Assembly: GCA_028554645.1 (NCBI GenBank)
Contig: JAQOOI010000078.1
Location: 310,001-374,000, forward strand
Length of the DNA: 64,000 bases
Origin: Omphalotus guepiniiformis
Taxonomy: Eukaryota; Basidiomycota; Agaricomycetes; Agaricales; Omphalotaceae
Direction: 5' to 3'
How positions within the stretch are numbered: position 1 is the stretch's first letter; every line of letters starts with the position of its first letter. Position numbers and translations under genes: made by a program. This document shows positions 1-11,695 of the stretch, in pieces. The notes beneath the pieces are model-generated. The model had not been told where the DNA came from and made no database searches. It saw nothing but the letters and a program-made list of their open reading frames with translations.

Positions 1-286
1 CCCTAGATGTACACATGCATATGCTCTGTCCTCTCGAGGTGCTAGGAAGCTTCTAGCTCATCTTACATATCCACCCTTCGCGTACTCTAGGGCAATAGAT
101 CAGGGATTTGCGTGGCTGGTCGCAAGCGGCAGAATCAACGCGTATTCGGTGGTGCCGAGTGTTATTGTGCAGAGAAGGATAGGGAAGAGCGACGTTTGGG
201 AACCAGGTAGGGTGGAAGGAAGCTCGGTGGAATCTGTTGGAAGTGGCTGGAGAGATGGTCTGGTAGATGGTGTTTTTGGGACTTAG
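1..286 (+). CDS. GT25-like glycosyltransferase, C-terminal fragment
   Basis: An open frame enters from the left edge (codons begin at position 2) and ends at TAG 284-286, giving about 94 residues. It contains HAYALSSRGARKLL, then a short gap, then AIDQGFAWLVASGRINAYSV and VPSVIVQRRIGKSD. This is the usual C-terminus of the fungal family 25 (LPS-type) glycosyltransferases, in which a serine/arginine helix is followed by an Asp-containing helix and a SVVPP-IVQ segment. These enzymes are thought to act in the secretory pathway, but donor and acceptor are unknown. The start and catalytic core lie outside the window. The family call rests on recalled sequence pattern only. No intron is needed in this stretch. 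Confidence 0.75.
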   Translation, partial: PRCTHAYALSSRGARKLLAHLTYPPFAYSRAIDQGFAWLVASGRINAYSVVPSVIVQRRIGKSDVWEPGRVEGSSVESVGSGWRDGLVDGVFGT

Positions 287-1188
287 CGAGATGGGTAGTA
301 CATACTGAAAGTTGAAACTGAGTACTGAACTGATGTCTGGGGCCCGGCTCGCTCGGGCCTCTCAGCTATGATGTATGTAGTAAAGCTTTAACTTACTTAT
401 CATTTAATCATTTCGACGCGCTAGGCTCAGGCCTAGGGCTGGGTCGGATACGCCAGATTACGCCAGATTGGTTTATATCTCAAACGAACAGTCAAACCGT
501 GTCCTTCAAAGCTTCAAGCTTTAAGCTTCAAGGCTGATTTTTGGAGCAATCTAAGAACTATCTCGCGCGTTCGCCGTACATGAGAATCGATAATTAGGTG
601 TGCCCTGTTACTTATTTGTACGTATCTTGATTTTTTTGAAGTTAAGGCAAATGCAAAATAGATCTCGTAACCGGCAGGGACGGTCCTGTTTAAACACCAT
701 TTTAGGACAACCCGACCGCCAGGGCTTTTGAAAATCGAGTCTAGGGCCCGCCACAGTCCACTGATGCGGCTGTCATGATGAATTTAACCCGGCTGAGCAT
801 TTATATTTAGGTCAGATACGGCGAGAGTCTGACCAGAGCTCGTCCAATGTCTTTACTGCTCATGAGCGCCTCAAACGACTTCTCAAGTAGCAGTACAGTA
901 TATAGCCTGAGACGCTTTTCAAACATAGTGCCGCCCACCGATGCTCGCGGCTATCCCACGTGTTGAGTGGAAGAGTGATGTATAGAGGTCGCTTGACGGA
1001 AGCATGTGTACCGCTTGCTTATCGTATCTCTGTTATTAAATCTGCTGAAATGTACATTTGGGTGCTTGTCTAAATCACCGGCAGACCAGTGCTGTGTTTC
1101 CTGATATTCTTTCTTCCGGACCTTCATTATCGTCCAAGGCTTCGTCTGACCTCGGGTTGAACATCGGGTCCAGCAGCGCTGTCCTCTA
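287..1188. other. Intergenic region upstream of the OPT gene
   Basis: No convincing coding exon was seen. It holds the 3' flank of the GT25 gene and the presumed promoter of the transporter. A short run of AAGCTT-type dyads lies near 510-533. No clear TATA box was identified close to 1189. Confidence 0.5.
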
Positions 1189-4100
1189 ATGAGCGCCATC
1201 AATCTCTCGCCTCTGTATGATTTGGGGATGTTGTCGAAAAGTGTGAGGGACGACATGACGGACGGGTCGAGTTCATCTGAGCAGAAAGGCGGCGTTGAGG
1301 TTGAGAAGCCTGAGGTCAGGTCAATTGCAAGTGAGCTGCGAATCTTTTTTTCCCCGTTGTATATCGCGCTCATACTGCGAAGCAACCGAGGACCAGATAT
1401 TAGACGTCAGTCGGATTTCTTGAGTTTCTAGATGGTTCACCCTCAACATTATTCAAACAGGACAGAGACTCGGGATACTACTTCGAAGACCCCAATATTG
1501 ACCTCGATATAGATGACGACTTCGCGTTTGACGATGAAAGTCCTTATCCAGAAGTTCGCTCAGCTGTTGCCAACACTGACGACCCCACGATGCCGGCCTC
1601 GACCGTTCGTGTCTGGATGATTGGTCTCGTGTGGGCAATCATCATTCCTAGCATCAACCAATTCTTTTTCTTTCGATACCCCTCAGTCAATGTCACCGGA
1701 ATGGTCGCTCAGCTAGTCACCTATCCTCTTGGTCGCGCTGCCGCCGCTTACATACCGAAATGGTCGATATTCGGGCTTAAACTCAACCCAGGGCCATTTT
1801 CCATCAAGGAACATGTGCTAATCACGGTAAGAACATCGCCTCTAGGCTCTGAGGTATTACAACTAATCCCGAACGATACTAATAGATTATGGTTCGTCTT
1901 GGCGCACATGAGGGTGGAGCGAGTGTTGTACTCACAAGAACTTCCTAGGCTGCCGTTGGTCAAAGTTCAGCATACGCAACGGACATTGTCGCCGTTCAGC
2001 GGGTGTTTTACGGTCAGAGATACAGCTTTGCTTGTAAGTCCGGTCATTTTCTCTGAGAATAATCCCTCACTCATCTCACGTCTGAACTTAGATCAATGGT
2101 TCCTGACGATGTCAACGCAACTCATCGGGTTTTCGATTGGCGGCATAGCGCGGCACGTCCTCGTCGAACCACCATCTATGATATGGCCCAGCAACTTGGT
2201 CACATGCGCGCTTTTTAATACCTTACATTCAGAATACTATGCCGGAGTTGGAGGCCGTGGTGGGTTGAGCAGAGAAAGATATTTCTGGATCGCATTTGCT
2301 TGTTCCTTCATTTGGTGTTCGTGGCGTTCCTTGTGTGATTGACCCCGCTGACATGACACTTCGTTCCTAGATTTCCTTCCCGGGTATCTATGTAGGCCAT
2401 TCCCCTTCAAGGATCTCTGAGATAAGCTAATGAAAAACTGTAGTCCAAGCATTGTCGTATTTCTCCTGGGTCACTTGGATATGGCCCGACAATACATGTA
2501 ATGTCTACCCACTTTTTATCACATATCCTGCCTGACTGTACCTTTAGCTGTTGCTCAGCTTTTTGGATACGTCAACGGACTGGTAATGGCTCTACTTACG
2601 CACATCTGACTTAACTGATTGATTTCTGCAGGGTTTTTCAGTGTTGACTTTTGACTGGGCTCAGATCGCGTACGTGCAGGAATCATCTTGTTAATTTCAT
2701 AATTAATTTGCCAGGGTCGACAGTTATATTGGCTCTCCGTTATCCACGCCATGTAATGCTTTACACTAAGTTCACAAACTTCTGGCTTTTGACGAGTTCT
2801 ATTTTAGGGTGGGCGCAAGCTAATGTCATGGCCGGATTCTTTGTCTTTATCTGTGAGTATTCGTTCTTTCTCAGTAGCCGACGTCTTCTGAATATTCTTG
2901 GTAGGGATGATCACACCCATTCTGCATGTACGTCTCCGAAGTACCGCACAAATATCGTTATCTGAGGGTTTGCTAGTTTACCAACACGTGGTATGGCCAG
3001 TATATTCCGCAAGTATCCTTTTAACCATCTCGTCTTATCATCTCGTTTCCGTAAGTACTAATGCCTGTTAACAGAGTACTCTCGCGCACCGCGTATGATC
3101 GCTATGCACAACGCTATGATGTATCTCGGATATTAAACCCGGATGCGTCATTCAACGAGGAGATGTATAAGCAGTACAGCCCTCTCTTCCTTTCGTGAGT
3201 AATGCCCCGTTCGTAATTCGTCCGGAGGTTGCTGATCCAGGTTGCGTATACAGCACTGGCTTTTCGCTATCTTACGGGTAATGTCTAACGTCGTCGCACT
3301 CGAGACTGTCGCAATTGATGTTAAACCATCTTACTAGATTGTCTTTTGCTACCATCGCCGGTAAGAATTTTCCTCCGGTTTCGCGTATCACTCTTGAGAT
3401 ACTGAGAGGTTCTTTTGGTTGTGTGATTTCTAGCCACGATATCTCACTCGTTTTTGTACTTCCGGAAACAAATATGGGTCCATGCTCGCAAATCCATAAG
3501 CGAACAACCAGACATACATTCCCGCTTGATGTCGAAATATGCACCAGGTGAGTTTTGTGATGCAGCACGAGCGTGTTGTTCAAACATTTATTGTTCCCTC
3601 ATGCACCAGTGCCGGAATGGTGGTACTTGAGCATATTTATCATGTTCTTTGCGCTGGGAATTATTAGTATTGAGATCTGGCCGACGTGAGTGCTTGTCTG
3701 GTGATTAGCAAGTCTCTCGGTTGACATCCTTCGTTTGAACAGCCAGATGCCTGTCTGGGCGTTCATTCTTGCGTTAGGAATAGGTGAGCGACTCCACCGC
3801 ACTCTAGTACTCCGGTCGTGATGCTAATTTCACGCATCTTTTCAGCATTCTCTTATGTGATTCCGATCGGTATGATTCAGGCGATCACAAACCAGCAAGT
3901 AGCGCTCAAGTGAGGCAATTTAACCAATTCCTCAAACGCCTCTTCTGACTTTTCACTGTTCGCAGCGTGATCACAGAGCTCGTCATAGGGTTTGTATCGG
4001 AGCCTGTCATTCTACCTTTACACTCATCAGAACCGATTCAGATACGCTCTACCGGGACGACCGATTGCATTAATGATGTTTAAGACGTGGGGATATGTTG

Positions 4101-5812
4101 TACGCCTCTTGTGCTTTAGTGCTGAGTTTTCCGTGACTCATGATCACCCACAAGACTATGTCCCAAGCGTTGACATTCACGTCAGATCTCAAATTGGGCC
4201 ATTATATGAAGATACCTCCACGTCCAATGTTTTTGGCCCAGGTATGTTGAGACGCATGTAATGAATACTTTTCTGATTCTTTTTTTTTCAGATCATATGT
4301 ACCATTGTCGCTGGTACTGCTCAACTTGGGGTTCAGACGTGGATGTTTGCTCATATACCGTGTGTTTTTTCGTTTCACATTCACCCACAGCCTGACTGAT
4401 TATGCCGTTAGTGACATATGTACACAGTATCAAAAAGATTCGTGGGTGTTATCTAGCACTGATCTCACAACGCTGGTTAATCCTCTTTCCTTAGGTTTAC
4501 TTGTCCGAGTACGGAGGTCTTTGGGATCGCTAGTGTCATAGTAAGTCAGCTACTAGGTTTCTGGTCAGAGAATGAATTAACTGATTGTGTTCATCGTGAT
4601 TAGTGGGGTAGGTGACACCACGAAAACACGATATGTGCACGCTCTCAACGTGTTTCTCATCCAGGTGTCGTGGGCCCAATGAGATTATTCTCAAGAGGGT
4701 CATTATATTTGTGAGTTCTCCCCTGATTATGATTTATTTTTATCGTTGTTCATTATTCTTACGCCTCTTTATTCAGTCGTATGCGATCTTCTTGTTCCAG
4801 TTTTCTCGTGATGCTGAAATAAGGCTCAAGCGCTACTGTTTTTCTTCATAATCGGAGGCATTGCACCTTTCATTCCTTGGGTCCTGAATAAGAAATACCC
4901 TCATTCGATGATGAAATACATCAAGTGAGTTCGTCCTGTGTAATCTGCGGCTGTTGATGTTAATCATTTTTTTCTCTTTCGCAGCTTGTGAGTCCCACCC
5001 CGTCATCGTGACGATATGATACAATGTTTTGACGAATCCATTTACATAAATGCAGCCCTGTGCTTTTCAACGGTACCCAGTTGTTACCTCCGGCCACGGC
5101 AATCAACTATATACCTTGGGCGTGAGTAGAAGGACTTGGTGTGTTGCTTGGCGATGGCTTAGCGCTTACTGTTTGTTTACAGCATAGTCGGGTTCGTCTT
5201 CCAATACGTTATCCGAAGGTACGAAGGCCCATGTCCGTTTCTTCAATGCAGACACAACCTAACAACCTGACTTGTATAGGCGCCATTTTTCGTGGTGGAC
5301 GAAATATAACTGTACGTTTTAATAATGAGTGATCGTAAATACTCAACTGACCTGCTTTTTTTTCTAGATGTTCTCTCCGCTGCGCTTGACTCCGGACTAG
5401 CAATGTCTGTGATATTTATATATTTCACGTCAGTGACATTACTTGTAGAGAGTTGTGTTTGATTCTGATTTTGCTTCGTGATTGCAGCCTTCAATATCCA
5501 AGAAATGGAACTGTGAGCTGCACACTTTTCTTCGATGATCAGAACCTCATTGCCCTTTTTCATAGATTGGAGCATCTAGTATTCAACGGTGGTGGGGGAA
5601 TAGAGTCAGTCGCTTTCGTTTTCTCGTCCTGTTGGAATTCTTAGTCTAAATTTGCTGGATGAAGGTCCCGTATACCGGAGCAGACGGACGAGGGATACCC
5701 ATACGAAAATTAGAGCCTGGCCAAGCTTTTGGGTATGCTGTCAATTGGTATCGAGTTGAAGACGATTCTGACGATTCTTTTTCCCCCCTCTTTCAGTCCG
5801 GCAACCTGGTAA
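1189..5812 (+). CDS. Oligopeptide transporter, OPT family (39-exon model)
   Basis: A proton-coupled peptide (or related substrate) transporter of the plasma membrane. Reconstructed exons: 1189-1330, 1432-1826, 1886-1891, 1949-2033, 2092-2316, 2371-2391, 2444-2497, 2548-2582, 2632-2669, 2724-2752, 2808-2852, 2905-2927, 2977-3008, 3075-3194, 3254-3277, 3338-3360, 3434-3547, 3610-3685, 3743-3783, 3846-3909, 3966-3989, 4042-4099, 4155-4241, 4292-4359, 4412-4441, 4495-4540, 4604-4607, 4665-4710, 4777-4778, 4831-4924, 4985-4987, 5056-5121, 5183-5218, 5280-5311, 5368-5428, 5488-5512, 5566-5604, 5665-5732, 5797-5812. The total is 2397 nt, 798 residues, normal for the family. Landmarks in order are [100 protein letters not shown] and a final GPATW. 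The intron after 3008 is GC-AG. The start at 1189 is the least certain part. Family recognition is strong; the substrate is unknown. Confidence 0.9.
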
Positions 5813-7506
5813 CACCAATGCTTTATTTACGATATCTTGTATGATATATTATTTTGATCGCTTTGCTTTGCTCCGCGATTGTGATAGCTAATACCTCTGG
5901 CTTAAGGCTCCAACCGTACCATATATGTATAGGGTCCGGAGTGTAAATATACAGATACAGTTTGTATACCATCTATAAACTGTTTTAAATGCATAATATA
6001 CACTAATCACGTTATCAGATTTAAAAAACAATTTTCCTGGACTCTCAACAGTTCATTTACAGTGTGAAGGCACTCAGGGTGTGTATCTGCCCCACATACT
6101 GTATACCCAGTGAATGAGTAGCTTGCTGTGACTCTGAGAGGAGGCGAACCCTCCGCACCCGGGCTGCCGGCATACATCGTCCGGGGGAGGTTCTTCAAGC
6201 GGAGTTGGAAAGGTATTCTTTCCTCTCGGTAGAAGGTGGCAAACTTGAGTGCCGAAGATGTAGCCCCAAAACTTGTCGCTCTTAGGCAATTTTGGTTACA
6301 AATAAGTGATTTTTAGGTGTAAACTTAGCCAGAAATTACTCATGGGCCGGTCATTTGTATATACTGTATACGCTGTATAAATACTGTATATTTAAATTCA
6401 CCCTCAGAGCCTAGACATATACGCTTACACATACGGTATTAACCGTATATAGACAGTATACTATACAGTACGGTTGGAGCCTTACTCTGGCTATACCAAC
6501 TGTATTATCTTGAAGTGCTAAATCTGTGGCGCGGCAGGGGAAGGGAGGGGTTGTGTTGCATATGTGTAGATTTGAAGGGACAGAGAAAGGGCAGAGAATT
6601 CTTTCTCTTATTCTATTTATTCGATATGTACATAGCTGGGAGTTTTCTGTTGTTGTAAGAACATCCTTCTTTAACAGTTTCACCTACGTACGAGTATTGA
6701 GTAGTTAGGTATGTTACTATTTGGGAGGCCGGGGGTTGGTAACTGTTGCACCCGAACGCGGCCGCAGGTGAAGAGTATCGGTGTTTCTTGGACACAAAAA
6801 GCTTTTTCTGCGCAGTATATAGTCCGTCTTGCGATACCCGAGGCTTTTCATAATGTTCTCGACTCGGAAGAACTATCAAATTTACTCGTCATTTTAATTC
6901 TCTGTGTGAAAATGACGACTTGGCGGAAGAATTGCAGAAGACGATTCGAACTACAGACAAGATGAATCGTGGTTACATTGATAGTAATAGCCATAGTTGA
7001 GATGTTCCAGCTCGGTCTGGGCATAGTGCGTGAGTATCCTTGACTTTTGATTCCTACATGGTGGTCGTTCAGTACAGAGAGTCAGAGACTCGGACGAGAA
7101 ATCGCTGTAAATGGTTGACGGGAAATTCGGGCCGGAGGAGCCGATTCACACGTGAGCGCGAAGGGCCACATTGCGCGGATTGCAAGTGCTGAGCGCTCGA
7201 CATCGTTGGTGCTGGCGACGAGCTAAACTGGTGTTCTGTTCAGGTAATGAAGATTTAATGAAAATATACATTCCTTGTGTCATATACTGACTTCTATCAG
7301 GAATCCAGGTACAAACCGGGTGGAAGATACTTACCGTACCGACGTGGGTACAGGATTTAGTATTTCGACATTCTTTCGCCAAACCTTGGAATCGGAACCG
7401 GTTGGGAGGGAATAGGGCATTACACGGCTCTGCTGGCTGAGAACGTGGGGTTGGAATACTGAGAGAATAAGAAGGGTGGAACTGAAATCGTCCCATCCAC
7501 GTCGCA
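5813..7506. other. Gene-free interval with ACTGTATAC-like motifs
   Basis: About 1.7 kb with no recognisable gene. AT-rich, partly palindromic motifs related to ACTGTATAC recur between 5960 and 6475, for example near 5966, 6096, 6364, 6383, 6448 and 6458. They could be remains of a small transposon or promoter-type repeats; no target duplication could be defined. The last few hundred bases should hold the promoter of the Rgp1-like gene. The short frames on the minus strand (6074-6289, 7146-7496) have no recognised similarity. Confidence 0.45.
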
Positions 7507-10500
7507 ATGTCGACCAGCGATGCCGACTCACCTATTCGCGTCGTTGTTACGCCCTCACAATCTGCTTATTTTGCTGGCGAACAGTTCAAAGTAACAATCA
7601 CATTTACCAATACTCGTACTCGTTTACCGGAAACAGAGGCAGGTCCCTCTCCAAGGCCGTCAGCTCGAACACACAAACGAGCTGCCCACTCTATAAGCTC
7701 GGCGCCACTCGCTCGACCCCCGACTTCGCCTGCAGGTCAGCCCCGACCCCGAACACCTACTCGTTCGATTAGCACTGATGGAGGAAGCGCTTCAATTCGG
7801 AGGAGGGGTTTGATTGGGAGAAATTTGGGACCCAAAGGAAAGGATGAACTACCGGACTTGATTGAACAGCGAAGGAGTAAATTGCTTGCAAAATCCTTGT
7901 CTTTAGATATCACGACACTGGCTCAAGTGGACGAAGGAGTGAAGTCAGCCCCTTATTCGCAGAGGTCGTTCTCTGCAGATGCGCATTTATGTAGGTATTC
8001 TGTTCCCGCAGTTTCAATCTCAACTCAACCTTCATTGACAGCCCCATCATCGCCAAAGATATCGTCCCCTTTGGCTCGATCCGATACACTTCCCATATCT
8101 TCTCATCACCCTCATGCAAGAAGACAATCACTACTTGACGGTAGCCAGTTCCCGTACGCCACTTCTCCCACAAGCACTCAAAGTACTGCGAACATGATAC
8201 CGTCTACCTCCGGCCCGCCAACTCCTTCCGCATCTACATCCACTTTCTCCCTTGCGCTCGACCCAATAGCAGAAGCTTCTCCCTCCTCATCTTCCCCGGC
8301 TTCTGCTCATCCCTATTCACATCCCTACTCGTCGGGTTCTAGATCTGCATCCAATCCTGGTCCTTCTATGTCGTCACCTTCAATATCAGTTGAGGCGCCT
8401 TCACCACCTTCGCCGTCCGTTGCATCATATCCTCCCCAACCTCAACAAAGCAGGGTCAATCATGGAGACTTGGGTCTTGGTCAACCAACTGGGACCGCTC
8501 CCAGCACATCAACGTCTTCCAATGCACCCCGCACAGCATCTTCTTCCTTCCCTCAACCGAGGAATACAGAGTTGATCCTGTACTCCTATGCACAACTGAA
8601 AGGGACCGTCACGTTAACCCCCATATCGAACCCCTCCTTGCCTTCTGCACCCACCTCCGCTTCGTTTGCTTCTCCCTTCTCCACTTCGACATCTTTCCCG
8701 CGCACACCATCTAGTTCCACGTTACTCTCTACCCCGTTATCACCCTTCTTCCCACCGCCGCCATCCTCATCACAAGTTCCTTCATCTGCACCTGCATCAT
8801 CCCATCATATGTCTCCTTCACTTCAGACACCAGCTCCGAACCCAACATCACCTCTTACACCTGCGGAGCTTGAGTTACAAAAAGCTCATACTCTGCAACT
8901 CCTTCGGCTTGCACTACTTCGTGGGTCGGCCACGGCCGTTGGTGGAGGGAGTATGGACATCTCTGTGCGAACACATAGTCGGACGCCAAGTGCGGGCGGT
9001 GTTGGGGTTGGGCTAGGTGGGATTGGCGGTGGACCAGGTTCAGTCCCGGCATCAGCGTCAGCGGGATTAAATTCTGCAGGGTCTTGGGGAAGCTTTGGGG
9101 GCAGTGCCAGTGCCAGTGTCAGTGTAAATGGGAATGGGGTTGCATCTGGTGAGGCAAGTATAGACAGTGGAGGAGTGAGAGCAAAGAGACCTCAAGCACA
9201 CACTCGTACTTCTTCTCTATCGCTCTCGTCCGGGTTATTCGGGCTAACATCTTTGTTTTCGTCCCCGCTTTCTTCATCGTCAATACCATCATCGACTTCC
9301 GACGCTCCTGCATCTGGCTTGGTGTCAAGTACGAGCGCACCACTCGGACAGGACCGAGATAGAGGCAAGCTTCTATATCCTGGAAAGACGTCGGATAGGA
9401 ACCGGATAGCTTCAGCAAGTTTAGTTCCTTCATCAACTGCGGGATGGCCCAATTCCTCCCCTTCTCCTTCTGCTCCCGGCTCTATGGTACCTGCGAGTGC
9501 GGCGCCTGGTGTAACGTCATTCCCACCACTACCACCTCCGCTTTCTGCCAATTCCTCGCACCCTCATCTACGTCCGCAGTCACGCGTTCATTCGTATTCA
9601 CGATCGGTCTCCAATTCCGTCATTGGGTCGCCAGGAACAGGATCGGGAATGGGACTCGGCTGGCCAGTCTCCTTCTCTTCTGCTCTAGGTGGGCTGACCA
9701 ACAGCCTCAGCTCGTTGTCTTCATTCTCCTCAACAGAACCCGTCGACCCCGAGCTACCCCTTCCCACATTTGAGACATCCCCATGTATGCTAGGGGTAGA
9801 TATGATGCTGGAGCCGGGAGAAGAGAGAAAGTTCGAGTACACGATCATGCTTCCGGAGGTACTCCCTCCGACGTTCAGAGGTAGAACAGTAAGGTTTGGG
9901 TACGAACTTTTGGTTGGAATCTGTCGCGCTGGTGGTGGTGGTGGTGGAGGGAAGGGAACTAGTAAGGGGGCCAGCAGTGCGCCGGTTGGACCTGCGGGAA
10001 GCACAAGTAAGGTCATGAAAGTGCCCATTCGAGTGTACACGAATGTTGTCGTTGGGCGTCCGCCCACGCCATACGATCTTCTGTGGCCATTAACGAAGCG
10101 ACGCGCCGCCGGTACTGGAGCTTTGGGGCATCGCAGAGGCGGGAGAATCGTGTCAAATAAAGGGAATGGGAAGGAGGCGGACGATTTGTATGCCGGGAAG
10201 GTTGTGGAGGTCACTACTATCGCTGGTCCTGCAGGGAATCGTCTTGGCGCTGCGGGGTCAAAGGCTGCTTCTCGTTCTAAAGAGAACTTGGGGATAAATA
10301 CAAACGGGTCAAGTGATTCCTCTTCGTCGTCAGGAATGGATGGGTTGAGGGAGTACGCACGGAAGTTAGTTATTTCGTTGCCGGACCTACCTCAGCCTTC
10401 ACCTGTGGTTGGAGCAAGGGATGTTAATGGCGCAGCTGAGGTCTCTCAACCGCAGCCTTCACCGCAGCCTTCACCGACTGACACTGCTGGACCTGATAAG

Positions 10501-11695
10501 GAAGGTTCTGCACGAAATATAGGGGGGAGGGCAGATACTGTTGTTTTGGATTGGAGAGAGGGACAGCAAGGACAAGATGAGATGGGTGGATTGTCCGGGT
10601 GCAGGGAGGCAGTGGAAATCTTGACACGAAATCCCAAGAAAGGTAGGTTATTGAGACATCGTGTCGAACGCGACTCATATATGCTTACATGCTTCATTCA
10701 GTCTCATACGACGTTAATAAGGATGGTGTCAAGGTCGCTGTCTTAACATTTACCAAGTCTGCATTCAGGCTTGGTGAGACAGTTCAGGGGGTTGTGGAAC
10801 TCAATGAGAGGACCAGTCGAGCGAGAGTTGTTCAAGTAGGCTTTATAAAATATAATCTTTGTCTATCTCCTGCTGAAATACTTTCAAGCTCTCTGCTCAT
10901 CTCGAAACCCATGAATCTCTGCCGTCTTTAATATCCACCACCCCAAACACCCTTGCAGCCACGCGACAACTCAAACGCGTTCACGCCGAACATCATTCTT
11001 CTTTTGTCCTTTCCACTCTCCGCACGACGTTTTCCCTCGACATCCCCTCTGACGCAAGCCCCGCGTTTCAGATGAAAGTTGGGGAAGAGTCGACAAATGA
11101 TTCACAATCGTCCGCGCTTCCTCCGAAACCAGGGGGTCTGGAATGGAAAGTCCGTTTGTGTCTGCTCGTCGCTATCGCTTCCGAGTCGTCAGACAAAGGC
11201 ACGGAAGGGGTGAGGATAAAGAGTCTCGTCAGGGACGGACCCAGAGGTGAATGGGGCGCATCATGGAAGGCTCCCAAAAATGTTGCGCCAATGGAAAAAC
11301 CGGTTCACACTCCTTTGCCTACATCAGGCGGCAATTCTCCCATAGGTAATGGATATAATTCCTCAAACCAGAGTTTGCAAACCAAGGGCATTGTGAGATC
11401 ATGGGCTTCGTTTATCGCTGCTTCTTTTCTTGGTGCTGCAGAAGGCGGGTATCACGACGGGGATGAAGAGGATGAGATGGAGAGCGAGTTTAGCAGGGAT
11501 GATGATGAGGAAGGGGCGTATGATGGGATTAAGCCTGATCGAGCGGGAGGTGTTGGGATTGGGGTTAATTTCGCTGGAGGGAAGGAAGAGGATTGGAAAG
11601 AGGTCAAAGTAGAGACAGTTGAGTGCGAGGTGCCCATCAGGGTGTGGCCTGGAAATACGGCGTTCAAACCTGCCGATGTGTTATTCGATGTTTGA
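7507..11695 (+). CDS. RGP1: Rgp1-like subunit of the Ric1-Rgp1 Rab-GEF
   Basis: Exons 7507-10642, 10702-10835 and 10889-11695 sum to 4077 nt, 1358 residues. Rgp1 has an arrestin-like fold and with Ric1 forms the Golgi exchange factor for Ypt6/Rab6. The N-terminus has IRVVVTPSQSAYFAGEQFKV, which starts the first arrestin-type sheet. Further family blocks are LYSYAQLKGTVTL (about residue 352), MLEPGEERKFEYTIMLP (about 763), VRFGYELLVG, PIRVYTNVVVGRPPTPYDLL (about 838) and, after the first intron, VAVLTFTKSAFRLGETVQGV. The C-terminus has VECEVPIRVWPGNTAFKP. Between these blocks lie several hundred residues of Ser/Pro/Thr-rich, probably disordered sequence, making the protein much longer than yeast Rgp1 (about 660 residues). 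Both splice junctions keep phase. Function is inferred from the family. Confidence 0.85.

Noticed and set aside
3013..3074. Canonical GT donor at 3013 in the OPT gene
   Set aside because: Splicing from it to any nearby AG breaks the frame of the conserved SRTAYDRY segment.
4711..4830. A single 120 nt intron in place of two introns and a 2 nt exon
   Set aside because: It leaves the next exon one base out of phase and destroys the conserved FFF-x-I-G-G segment.
9588..10214. Minus-strand frame of 208 codons opposite the Rgp1-like gene
   Set aside because: It mirrors the codon bias of the real gene on the other strand, is Pro/Ser-rich only because of that, and has no domain.
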